From NCBI GenBank assembly GCA_035582835.1, contig JAYKAV010002925.1, positions 411,868-475,867 of the forward strand: a stretch of DNA of 64,000 bases. Reading direction: 5' to 3'. The notes under the pieces were generated by a model that saw only the letters and a list, made by a program, of their open reading frames with translations, had not been told where the DNA came from and ran no database searches. A program made the translations under genes and the position numbers. Numbering within the stretch: the first letter of the stretch is position 1; every line of letters begins with the position of its first letter. This DNA is from Phoebastria nigripes (taxonomy: Eukaryota; Chordata; Aves; Procellariiformes; Diomedeidae). Positions 21,407-33,045 of this stretch are shown piece by piece.

Positions 21407-24400
21407 AATTTAATTCTCTATCATTTTAGTAACTTGGCAAAACTCCTTGCAAACAAATCATGGCATATCATCCAAGACTTAGGTAAAACATAGATAATAG
21501 CCTTTCTTCTGCATAGCTGTTGCTATCACTGCAAATGCTCAAACTGTACTCTTTGTGCGCAAGAACTGGACTGAAACTTCAAAGAAACTGTCAGGGCTGT
21601 GCTTGTGTTTGGATCGTAGTCATTGTTTCAGCAGGTCTGGAGAAGAGGGTGAAACAGTGGAACAAGCTTTATAAACCCTATAAGAGACAGCATCACTAAT
21701 GCTGTCATTGACCTTTCTATTTTAGAATTGCTGCAACTAGTTTCTGAGTGGAAGAAATGTAAGAGGCACTATAAATACTGGATTAGCAGGAAAGCAAAAG
21801 CAAACAGGGACTAAAACTTGCAGAATCATAGGCCTCTCGTTATTCTAGAAGGCCAAAGGGCTGGTTCAAATACACCGGGGCTGTGTTCTATGTAGGAAAA
21901 GAAGAACTGTTTTCTCAAAAGGGTGAAAGTTCATAGCATAAACTCAGTGCATGGTGTATATCTGTATCAAGCTTTTTATTGCAGTGCCAGAATTTCCCAC
22001 CTCACTAAGGTACAGAAGGTAGTGCAGAAGCAGGCCCATAGCAGAGATGGCAAATTAGAGTTAATTTGGATATCTCTGCACTGTACTGCTATGGTCACAT
22101 TTATATTAGTAAATAAGAGAGGACAAGGCATGCTCTCTTGCCATGTGGACAAGTGTCATGGCATAACCCATGTCTATATGGTGAACTTTCTTTTGCCTTG
22201 CCCTTTCTGCCTGTTGGGAGTAGTCCCNGTCTCATGCAAAACTCCTGAGCTCTATGGCCAGTGCTGTGTGCGGGATTGCTGCTGAGCCCTGCTAATACAG
22301 ATTTAGCGACTGACTTCCCTCTTTATGCTTTAAACTGAGGTGAATGGCACCGAGGTAAAACTGAAATGTAAATACAACTATTTGTCCACATAGGGGTCTG
22401 CGCTGCTGCTGCTATAGTGGTGGCTGCGTATAGCTGAATGCTGGAAAACTGCCTGCTGGAGACATTAGCTCATTGGCTTCGGTGACACTCTCCGTGTCCT
22501 TCAAGCCAAGCATGTGGTTAAGTGTTTTGCTGGAAGGAGGCCTCTTTTATACTGATTTGAAATATTATCTTCAAGGCAATGTGACACTCATTTTCTCATC
22601 TCTCCTTTAACTCTTCTTTTCTGCTGTTGCCTGTAAAGGACGCACAGTCCTACTTCTCTTTCTTACTGCAGTTGTCATCTCCATCTTACCTCTCTCAACA
22701 TATTCTCATCTTTCTTTTTCCATTTTTAAACTTAAGCCTTTCCTATGCATTCAAATGCACCCTACATCAGATTTTTTTTCAGACTAGCCTGTGAAAGGCT
22801 CACTGTATCCCTCCTAGATTGCTCTCATTATTTTGCATATTTGTACAAAGTGTTTTGTGATAACTACTGTTCATTGTGTAGCTTGCTTCTTTGTACTAAA
22901 TCCAGAAAGATAAAGAAGATTTTAAATAGAAGAAATCCTATGTTCAATCAGTCCTTCCTTTTTGTGATAACTGATAAGGGAGAATATTTGGAAAATTTTA
23001 TTTTTTACAATTTTTATTGTTAGTTAACTGTTATGTACCTGAACTTAGAGACAGTAGAATGAGGAAACTTCATTTATACTGTGGTAGATGGTTGAGCTGA
23101 TCCCAAGAGCCACACTTTAATAGAGTTTTTTGATAATTGATAATTCAGGCCATTGTACTATTTTCCTCACATCTGATGGTATCTGAGTAGGCATGCACTT
23201 AAAGAAATGCATTTCTGATACTACAGGCTCTAAATATAGAACCTGTAGAATTTCTTCAAATTTGTGTATGATGAGAAATAGATGTAAGTGGACAAGGCCT
23301 CTACCCCCACACAAATATGTCACATAAGCTTGAAAATGCATCCTCCAAATTATTCTGTGGATGAGTAGAAAACAACTGGCAGTCATCAGCAAAATACGAT
23401 ACTTCACAAAATACAGTCTAATATTTTACTAAAGGTACAATTGCAAGAAATGCAATGACTAGCAGTAGAAAATGTCTAGCCTTTTAAATGCTCTGTTAAA
23501 CACAAATATTATTAAATGACACTGTAGGTACCTAGATGATTTACTCTTTGTTTTAGACGGCAATTGGACAATTTAAGTTAATTAAAACTCACAAAAGTCC
23601 TGCTTTTGCTGTTGTCTGGAAAAACTACCATTGAATTTAATGGGAAAAAGACAAGTCCTTATTTAGGTTATAAAATGCCATGAATGATTTCTGACATTCA
23701 GAAGACATTGTGCTTTCCAGTAAAAGAGTAATAAGAAGTGTGGCTAATCTTTCANTGCTTAATGAATTGATTTATTTCTTAAAATTGTTAGAAAGTGCAT
23801 GGGAATCATTTTATTACTTTGCTTTTTAAATGAAACATGTAGATCCTTGGGGCAGGGGCTGTCTTCCAGTGACGTATATATAAAAGTTGGTCCTTGACTG
23901 AGATTCCTAGGCACTGCCACGCTGCAAATTATAAACATCTACAATAAGATGCTTCATACAGAATCTGTTTGGATCTGATTCAAGAATGAATAAGTCACTT
24001 CTAAAGATTCTGGCAAATAAACTCCAGTCGCCTCTTGTACACATGGTGAGCTTCCAGTAATCTGCTAATTACTCTTAAAATTAACGCAGTCTGCAGCCTG
24101 CAGGAAAATATGCAGCAAGTCTTCAGTCATATGAACTTTTGAACCCAGACCTTTAATAAATATCATGAGATGGCCACTTAATAAAGGCTTTCATCAGAGT
24201 TTTAATGTGCTTCATTCTGCACTAAACTGCAAAGAATTTACAAATNAGGAAACTAAATTGCATATGATGCTTTGGGAATAAAATATGGCTGATCACTCCA
24301 GCTTCAAATGTCTGGAATAGGTGTGTGAGAGCCTATCCCTTGCCAAAGAGCTTTATAGCCCCTTATACACTTCCTTGAAAAAGCTGAAGCTCTATTTCTG

Positions 24401-26369
24401 AAGAAACTTTTTGAGATTAAATCTATCAGGAACCTCCGTCTTATTCCAGAAATTAACTCCAAGAAAACTGCTGACGAGACTGCAGACCATCGTCTGCTTA
24501 GAATGAATCAAATGCACATTTTCAAGAGGGAAAAATAAAGAAGAGCTTTTTTTTTCATGAGCTAGGGGAAATGGGAGGCCTCAGGACTGCAGAGAGGCTT
24601 TTATGATGCCCTGGGCTATGGCATGGAGCAAAGTGGCTGAAAGGGATATAACACATTAGGACTGTATGAACTGACATGCCACAATCTCAGTGATTTTGTT
24701 CTTGTGGTGCCCAAACAGTTGTGAAGAGTTTTGAAGAGCTTTGGTATGACACTTCAGCTCATACTGACATTCTTGTTGGGATACACCGGTGGTATCCCCC
24801 GCACCACGGCTCCCTTCCCTTATTTTCACTTCAAAAAATGTTCCTACTTAGTTTGGACCTCAGGACCACACTGAGGGCAAGAGGCATCTGGTGCTGAAGT
24901 CCTGCTGATGCTGATCTAAACCCGGCCCAGACCTTTTGTATATGGTTGTAAAAAATCAGGCTGATTCATTGGGCATTCATACTCTCAGCGTTTTAGCCTG
25001 TTAACCTTTTCTCTTTGTGATGTTTGGTATTTTAAAGGAAAAACACTAGTAAGTATTTTAAATATTAGGAATTCAAAAACATGCGCATGGTATCTGCCAT
25101 GTTTGGATCTTGGGTCTGTCTCAACCAGTAGGCACTATTTCAATCAAAACAATTTATAAGCAAAGTCAACTTTTGGCACAGCTTCAACTATTTAGCTAGC
25201 TGGAACTTAAATACTCTGTTTTTACAGCTATTTCCAAATGAATTTATGGATTTGAAGTAAGCCCCTTTTTGCTGTATTAACATTGTTTGAAAAGGCATCT
25301 TTTGAATCCAAGGTCAGAGTTTCAGCCAGTCATGAACAATGCAGAATTTTCAACTTGTATAATTTTACAGGAGCAGCAGTCTAAAATATAAACCATGGCT
25401 GTGTTATCATGGCAGTAATCATTTGACCAACACTGCTGTTTTGGAAGCCTTATAGTCTTTTTTTCTCAAGCTATCAGTACCGAAAGGATTCCTGGTTTTA
25501 ATTTTTCTAAAGTACAGTTTAAAAATTATTATGTTGGATTTTTTTCCTCTATTCAGCCACAAATCAAAAGTATTTTTCATCAGTTTTGCTAGTGTTCACT
25601 ATAGAATTAAACCTGACATTATAAACACTAAATGTACCTGTGTTAGAAGAAGTAGACCTTTTAAGCTTTCATTCTTCAAATTGTCTGCTTGTCAAAACCA
25701 GAAGGAAGAGGGGAGGGAAATGACATATTGTATGGTAACAAACAAACAAATAAAACACAAAGGATTTTTCTTTTCAAATCTGGCATGTACTCCAGAATAG
25801 TTCTTGCCATGGGAACACTTGATTAATCTCAGCAGCTTCCACTTTTCCCAGTCGGGTACTGTCCTGTCACTTCTCCTGGTAATTGCAAATACAAAGCTGT
25901 TTTACATATAATAATGGGTGAGCGAGTTGGTGTTCCTGCTCATTTTGCCAAACTGCAGAAGTGTATTCTCCAGTATATTGCACATTACTGGAGGGTGCAT
26001 TTACCCAAGGGAAAATGTGCTCTAAAATAATTTACGATCAGCCCTGTTCTAGCAAAATACAAGGAACATGTTGTCCTCTCTGGAGCACTGTGACGCAGTT
26101 TCACTGATATAAAATTAGACAAGGCTGAGACTGGTTCCACTGAATGGTTGTATGACGGACACCTGGTTTTGACCCTGCACTGGGTCTGTGGTTTCCTTTG
26201 GGTGCTTTGAGCACTGCTAAAGGACCCAAGCCTGTCACACACACACACATGGGTTAGTAGGGCCAGGTTCTGCGGATTTCTCCCCTAAAGCAGTAGGAGG
26301 TTCATGGCTTCAGTGCATGCTCTACTAGACCCATAGTTCACTTGATTGAATTGGGATACAATCTGCTAA
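21407..26369. other. Unique AT-rich non-coding DNA
   Basis: I see no repeat or gene. Plus-strand ORFs at 21923-22285 (120 codons), 22745-23023 and 25531-25800 have no recognisable domain, no matched splice context and no codon pattern that stands out. A (CA)7 dinucleotide run sits at 26236-26249. Sequence around 23.5-24.25 kb is AT-rich with homeodomain-like TTAATTAA cores but shows no defined structure. Confidence 0.55.
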
Positions 26370-26451
26370 TATTTTTTTTCTCTCTTTTTCTGTTTGTGGG
26401 TTTTTTTGGTTTGTTTTGGGTTTTGTTTTGTTTTGTTTTGGGTGGGTTTTG

Positions 26452-26482
<31 letters not shown>

Positions 26483-26540
26483 GGGAGGGAAGGAGAGACG
26501 TAGGGGGAAAAAAGAGAGAGAGAAAGGGAGAGGGGAAGAA
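26370..26540. repeat. Low-complexity block: T/G-rich tract then GA-rich tract
   Basis: A T-rich and T/G-rich stretch (26370-26478, including repeated TTTTG units and a long T run) is followed within five bases by a GA-rich stretch (26483-26540) with only two non-purines. The strand asymmetry flips across the junction. Confidence 0.9.
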
Positions 26541-29500
26541 TGACAGAGAAAAATTCCTCTGATACCTTCAGCTTTCAGGAGGGAAGATGGTGATCCCTGT
26601 GGTCAGTCTTCCAACAATTTACATCCCACCTCTCTGAATTCTTATATACAGTGAGGCCTTGGATGGGAAACTAAACTATAAATAGATAATTATATACAGA
26701 ACAGTGCCTGTATGCATATATAACATTTTTAATGTACACTTGTACATAGACTATCTATACAAAATTTTTATATACACTTATAAAATATAAGACAGCCTTA
26801 TGTAAGAGAACTGTCAGATATTTCCAGGATTCTTCCACTACTGAAGCTACTGCAAATCAGTGGAATGCTACAGAATAGCAGGGTAATTAAAGTGCTAATC
26901 AGAGGGCTAATCTCCCCCTCTCTGCCTATTGGAGTGCAGTGTTGAGGCTTGACCATGGATAACAGTTTGGAAAACACAGGTGGAGTATGAGAACTGGCCT
27001 CGCTACCTCAATTTTCAGCCTTCAGTTGCAATGAAAAGGTTTATTGAACAGCAAAATGTACAGTGAACCCTCAAGTATGCTTAATTACACTTTTCTATAA
27101 TGCAAGAACCAGGGGGCTTTCAGTTCTTATAATAAAGAGATACTTAAGAAGGTAGAAGGAAATAATGTTATGCATGTGCTGGGACTGGCCTTGGAAACTG
27201 GAGCTATCAGCTACACACTGTGAAGAGATCCCTAATTGGCGATGCTTTCCAAACTTTCATTGCACGGGCTGAACTTTCTGAGGCAGGTGCTTGCCTCAGG
27301 CTTGAATTATTATTATTTTTCACCCTAGCATCCCCAATNGTGTTTGTACACATTGCAATGTGATCTTTAACGGTACAGTTACAGGCTCTTCTCTTCAACT
27401 TGCATCTTTGGAGCATGGGATTTTAGTGGGAGTGGGAGGGGAAAGGGGACAGTGCACCGCTGCCCTTCACCCGCTGCAGCCCTGGCATTGGCGGTGCTCC
27501 CAGCCTTGTTCCGTGTCTTCTCTGCAGAGCCAGGAAGAAGCGGTTGCTCTGCAGGGGGTTGCCAGCAGTGCCCGTGGTGCAGCCCACAGCCCAGCTTGGG
27601 AACACAGTTTCTTTGCAGCGGTCATAAAGTCTTTGGGTCAAGCCCTCTTGTTCCTGGGCAAACTGATGTCAGCGTCAGTGGGGTACCCCAAGGAATGAAG
27701 ATCCACTGCCGAAGGGCAGCAAGGGGAGACAGTATCTGGCGTAAAGAAATATATAATTGTGGTTTGCTTATACTTACTACCAAAAAGTTGTACAATAACA
27801 CATGGTCAATGCTGACCGGCAGAATTCATTATCACCCTGACTTCCGAAGGCACAGTTGTCCTTGAAAACCGTGCATTGACTGTTACTATGTTGTAAAATA
27901 CTGCGTATAAAATGTAGGGCATAAAAAATCACCATTTGTGATAAAATATAGTAGAAAATAAAATATTGATATAGAATTAAATGCATTTTTTCAAAATTAG
28001 AAAAATGTTTTTATTGTCCTTAATGTTTTTTCCCCTTCAGTTTTTCACCTTACTTATTTTCCACCAGCACAGTGATGTTTTGGGGCAGAATGCTGGTTTT
28101 GCAGAGACCAGCTTTGCATTTATAAACTTCAACCCACAAAAACACCTCTGAGACTTTGCATTTTTGCCTTGCAGAAAAACAGTTTTTACTTTGTTTTGCC
28201 TTTTAAAAAACAATGATAATTGTTAAAATGAAGCTGGTTTTCAGAAGATGTGCCTTCAATACAAATGTTTGGGGCCAGTACCGGAGTAAAAATGAAATTC
28301 TGCAGCCTGGTTTGGGGAGGGCTGGTCTTCATGATGCGAGAGGTCTTCCTGATTTTATCTGCAGAATGATCTAATTGTGGTGAAATTGTTGCCAGTCTGA
28401 AGTTCATTTGAATGGATTAGTAGAGCCGGATTCTGACCCTCCTGATGGAAAAGTCCACTGAAACTTTGTCATTGCTTTTGAATGAAAAATGTGCTGATCC
28501 AGTACATGAGAAAACAAAAGAGAAACTGATTGATGAAAAGCAAGACCAACTACACTGTTCTGTCTGCAGGGAGGGGGATAGTTGTGGGGAGGGAGAGGAC
28601 TAACACAGCTTCACCTCCTGCCTCCCTGTTGTCCTGCAGGGTCTCTGTGGCCACTCCAGCTCTGAAAAGCAATCATAAATAAGGTAAGTGCTAACGTCGT
28701 GGGGAAGGGGGAATTAAAAACCAAAACTACAGCTGTAGGTCTGATAATCTATGAAGAGCTTGATTTTCATTAAAAAGAAGAAATTATTTTATTTAAAAAA
28801 AAACAAACCAGTGTCTGATTTGCCACTGCTGCTGCAGGCCACTGCAAATGGCAGTTTTGGGATCCAGCTGGGATCGACCCCATCCTTGGAGAGTGTCAAC
28901 GGTTCTGCCAGGAAAAACATTTTTCAGTAACAGCCTCTGTGGGAACCTCACAGGCAGGGGCTGTCTGCAAGGTATTTAGATGCTGTGCATTTCCTCCCCA
29001 TCTCTTTCACAATCCCCTTGCTGATTTGCCTGGGGCTCTTCCAAAAAGCACCTGTTTTCCTTCATTTCAGTGCTTTCCAATTTGTTTCTGCTTGAAAATG
29101 CTAGGTTATAGCTTAGAGCAAAGCGAATAGCTAAAATATTTTTAGTTTTGTTGGAAGAACAGCATATTTTTGTTTGTTTGGCTTGTGCTTGACCTAAAAT
29201 AAACCATTTTATTTACTTCGGAAATATATGTTTTTAAGGGCAGCCTTTTTAAAAAACAACAACTAGAAAGTAAATTTTGAAAGTTTAAAAAAGTGAGAGT
29301 GAATTTTTCGATCACAGTGTATTTTTTCATGTTTTAAAATCAAAGCTATTCGGTACGTTCAACATGAACTTGCACATACTTTAATTGACTACAGTCTTCA
29401 TTTTTGATGAGTAAATTATCTGTCTAAGGAATCTGACATCCTTCTGTGTGAAGATTTCGTGTTACAGAACCTGATGCTGTTCATTTTGATTGCCATGGTA

Positions 29501-31417
29501 TCTGATCACATGGCCTAAGTTTCCCTCTGTTTGGCTGAAGAGAAGTAAAATGTCATGTGTTTCCAATGTGGGATTTAGGACCTATTCAAATGGCAGACCT
29601 TCTGGTGTGACCACATGCCATGCTGCAGGACACGTGCCTGTTCTTTACTGATTTTCTTAGTGTGAGGGTTGTCTAACAGGAAAATCCTTTTGAGTTGGGA
29701 GGTTTACAACTTTAGACACTGCTCCTAATTTCTTTGTTTATTTTCTATGTGGTTTATGTTCTGCAGATTTTCTGGATATTCAGACTTTCTCAGAACTTTG
29801 GGTAGATGTATCTTCAGAAAAAGACCAAGCACAACTCTAAAGGATTTGTTTGAGTTTCCCTGCTTTTTCTGCCAAACCACAGCTGCATGTGAACTTGGGG
29901 ACTGTCCTATTCTTGAAGAAGTCGTGCTCTGGGGAGTATTTAGCAAGTACAGATTACAGGAGAGGTCTAAATTACTTCCTTGTGTATCACGATCTGTGTC
30001 TAGAGTTGAAATGCTCCATAACTAGGTAGGACCATATTCTATTCAGATTTAATGTTGACCTTTAGAACTACATAAATAACAAGGATAGTGTGGATTTAAC
30101 AAATTATTATTCCAGTACTATTATGTAATGTACTGTAACTTAATGTACTATAATGTAATGAGTGGTGATGCTCAAAATTTTGCTGAGGTGACACCACATG
30201 GATATTTACAGCGACACTCAACGGCAGTCTAACCTTCTTTGCACTTTCACATACCCAGACACCGTGGGTCATGAGCAAAACGTTGCTCATCACCTGGTGG
30301 ACATTTATCCAGCTTTGTGTTACACAGACAGCCCAAACATATATGGCAGACCCATTCTGTAAGAGGGATGCCTGTGTTACCGTTATTTGGTGAATACTCT
30401 GCTGTCCACATGACAGGAAAAGGAGTGCCAGAAAAAAGGATAGTAGAGAGGGTGCTGTAGGCTGAAGCTTAGTCCATTCTGCTGGAAGTAATTTGGGCAC
30501 TTGTGATGTGAAGTCATTTCAATTCATCAGGCTATTTCTTATCTATTATATTATCTGTACCAGATTTGATTAGAACTGCTATGCCAGATTCAATAGCTGA
30601 GCATCATAAGTGTACTGCCTAGTAAACATAGTTTATATTTGAGATAATATTGCATTTCAGCTGATCAAATCCAAGTATACTCACAACATTAGTTTTTATG
30701 CTTACAGGAATTCTACCTAGCCTATTTAATACATTGCATGGAGTTTAATTCTACTAAGATCAAAAACATAATCAAATCATCTTGCAAGCTCAATATCAGT
30801 TATTAGAATTTTTTAGTTACCTATAAGCAGAGTGAAATATTTCTCTGCTCATGTACCTGAACTGTAATAGTCTAATGTTTAATCAATTTTTAATTTAAGA
30901 TCTGTTATCTAATTTAAACTTACTTTGAGTTTTAGTTGCTGTGCTTGGAAATGGTGTATACAGGTGTCACTTGCACATACTGAGTGATCTGGAGGAGTTG
31001 CCATTGTAATACTTTTAACACTTCTAAAGTTTAAGAGTATTTGTACCTAGGGACCTCGTTCAGTCTATTACTATAAAGGATGCAAATGATTGATACTGAG
31101 GCATGGAGCAAGGCCACAGCGGAGCCCTGGTTATGGGGGCATGGGGACAAGACAGAGGGGCTGCTCCTGAGTAAAGCTTGGGGCACAGCTCTAGGGAGAG
31201 AAAGCAACAGCTGGGGACGAGCTCGATGCCGTAGTTTTTAGCAGTTGGTTTGGGAATTAGCACTGCTTTTAATAACCACCTCTACTGAATCATCTTGTAC
31301 CAACACTAACACAAGCACTTTCAGTAGTCCCGCAGGCAACAAATCCTCTGTGGGACAGAACCTCTTTGAGGTCACAGCACATCATGTGAATTCACCGTCT
31401 GCTCTCATACAGTTTAC
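26541..31417. other. Unique non-coding DNA with a GC-richer patch
   Basis: There is no supported gene. Positions 27421-27740 are distinctly GC-richer than the surroundings and open in several frames (112 and 137 codons on plus, 72 on minus), which reflects composition more than coding. A 134-codon minus ORF at 30096-30500 and a splice-bounded 44-base interval at 28640-28683 are discussed as findings. Degenerate TAATGTACT units recur at 30116-30160. Confidence 0.5.
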
Positions 31418-31422
31418 AGCAG
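31418..31422. repeat. Target-site duplication, left copy (AGCAG)
   Basis: AGCAG abuts the first base of the LTR and is repeated exactly at 32000-32004 after its last base. This fixes the LTR boundaries. Confidence 0.9.
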
Positions 31423-31550
31423 TGTCGTGGTTTAACCCCAGTCAGCAACTAAGCACCACACAGCTGCTCGCTCACTCCCCCCACGGTGGGATGCGGGAGA
31501 GAATCGGAANGGTAAAAGTGAGAAAAACTCATGGGTTGAGATAAAGACAG

Positions 31551-31556
31551 TTTAAT
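31551..31556 (-). promoter_or_regulatory. LTR poly(A) signal ATTAAA
   Basis: ATTAAA on the minus strand, about 180 bases downstream of the TATA box, is where the R region's poly(A) signal is expected. It is conserved in the second LTR at 54233-54238. Confidence 0.6.
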
Positions 31557-31737
31557 AGGTAAAGCAAAAGCCGTGCATGCAAGCAAAGCAAAACAAGGAA
31601 TTCATTCACTACTTCCCATTGGCAGGCAGGTGTTCAGCCATCTCCAGGAAAGCAGGGCTCCATCACGTGTAACGGTGACTTGGGAAGACAAACGCCATCA
31701 CTCCAAACATCCCCCCCTTCCTTCTTCTTCCCCCAGC

Positions 31738-31760
31738 TTTATATACTGAGCATGACGTCA
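31738..31760 (-). promoter_or_regulatory. LTR U3 core promoter: CRE plus TATA box
   Basis: On the minus strand the palindromic CRE TGACGTCA (31760-31753) lies 7 bases upstream of TATATAAA (31745-31738). CREB/ATF factors bind the first and TBP the second. The arrangement predicts transcription leftward, starting near 31710. The CRE is unmutated in both LTR copies of this window. The TATA box of the other copy is shifted by one base. Confidence 0.7.
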
Positions 31761-31999
31761 CATGGTATGGAATACCCCGTTGGCCAGTTGGGTCAGCTGT
31801 CCTGACTATGCTCCCTCCCAGCTTCTTGTGCACCTGGCGGAACATGGGAAGCTGAAAAGTCCTTGACTAGTAGACTACTTAGCAATAACTAAAAACATCA
31901 GTGTGTTATCAACATTATTCTCATACTAAATCCAAAACATAGCACTATACCAACTACTAGGAAAAAAAAATTAACTCTATCCCAGCTGAAACCAGGACA

Positions 32000-32004
32000 A
32001 GCAG
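32000..32004. repeat. Target-site duplication, right copy (AGCAG)
   Basis: Second copy of the 5-base duplication flanking the LTR at 31423-31999. Confidence 0.9.
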
Positions 32005-32821
32005 TTTCAAGCTGGTTTAACTCTGGAACTGCACTTAGTCTGGTCTTTGCTGAGCAACATTTATCGGTACTTTAAACACAGGATCCTTGAATAAGCATAT
32101 TAAAACTTTGCATAATAGAAACTTAACTGGAGCTAATTAAACCTGACTAACGTGAAAGATTAGGAATACAAAAGGTGTATTCTCCAAGTGATGCCTCATT
32201 CTTCAACACTTATTGTATTTATTTGCTTGTAGAAATGATGCAGGACTGCCTATACAGATATAAGTGAGGTTTTTTTAAGAGTTTCTAAGTATCACATACG
32301 GTTCAAAAAAGCTCAGGCAGAAATGCATCCACTGCTTTCCTATTTCTATTTCTCTGTTAAAGTCAGCAAGTAAATATGTTTGAAAATAGCTGGTTTTTTT
32401 TAATGAATGCATTCATAAATGTATCATTTGGTTATTGGTTTCTGAATGCTNCAGCTGTTTTGCACAGTAAACACTCAGCTAATATGTTTACACTTGCCAA
32501 AAACCCTCCAGAATTGTATACCCAATAGCTATTGTTTAGATAGAGATGATGTTATCTGTAGCTGAAAATATTCAATACACTTCCCTTATTTTGATCCAAA
32601 TGCAGATATAATGTGGTGAAAATGTATGGCTGAAAAAATGTGTCGTGGGGAGAGGAGCTGAACTTTGTTATGTCTCCTTCCATGTTCAGACCTCTCTGAG
32701 CTCTCTCAGAGTTTGATGTGTACAGGGAAGACACAGCATGGCCCAGGGAGGGAAAATCAAGAAGTCACGTGGAGCTGTGGGTGGGTAAATAATATAACTG
32801 TTCTGCAGAAAGAATTCATGC
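32005..32821. other. Unique non-coding DNA
   Basis: I see no gene or recognised repeat between the LTR and the old CR1 copy. Confidence 0.5.
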
Positions 32822-33045
32822 AATCACAGAATAATTTAGCCTGGAAGGGACCTCTGGAGCCACTCTGCCCAAAACAATGCAAATTCCAAAGTTACATTAA
32901 GTTCAATTGTTTTAGGATGTCTCCAAGGGTGGAGATTGCACAGCATTTCTGGGCATCTGTTCCAATATGTGACCACCCTTATTGTGAAGGTTTTTTTATC
33001 TAGTATCTAACTGGATTTTCTCTTGCTGCAAATCTTACCTAAATG
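32822..33045 (-). mobile_element. Ancient diverged CR1, 3' end, minus strand
   Basis: Read on the plus strand the text follows the reverse complement of a CR1 3' end. AATCACAGAATAATTTAGCC is followed by GGAAGGGACCTCTGGAG, then a GTCTCCAAGGGTGGAGATTG segment, GGGCATCTGTTCCAATATGT and GACCACCCTTATTGTGAAGG, fading into AACTGGATTTTCTCTTGCTG. It is much more diverged than the copies at 4017 and 20861, so this is an old insertion. Homology becomes unreadable after about 33045. No tail repeat or target duplication survives. Confidence 0.8.

Larger units (their letters stand above)
31423..31999 (-). mobile_element. Solo LTR of an avian endogenous retrovirus
   Basis: The 577-base element has the terminal features of a retroviral LTR. 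It begins TG and ends CA, with imperfect inverted termini TGTCGTGGTTT and AAACCAGGACA, and is flanked by a perfect 5-base target duplication AGCAG at 31418-31422 and 32000-32004. Orientation is minus. Read that way, a CRE (TGACGTCA, 31753-31760) precedes a TATA box (TATATAAA, 31738-31745), and about 180 bases later comes ATTAAA (31551-31556), giving the order U3, R, U5. No internal retroviral sequence is attached, so LTR-LTR recombination has removed the provirus. A 5-base duplication fits ERVL-like or some gammaretrovirus-like families. It matches the copy at 54108-54699, by eye about 85-90% over the first ~285 bases. Confidence 0.93.

Noticed and set aside
21855..21885. tRNA B-box-like GGTTCAAATAC
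   Set aside because: It deviates from the B-box consensus, and no A box or cloverleaf could be drawn around it.
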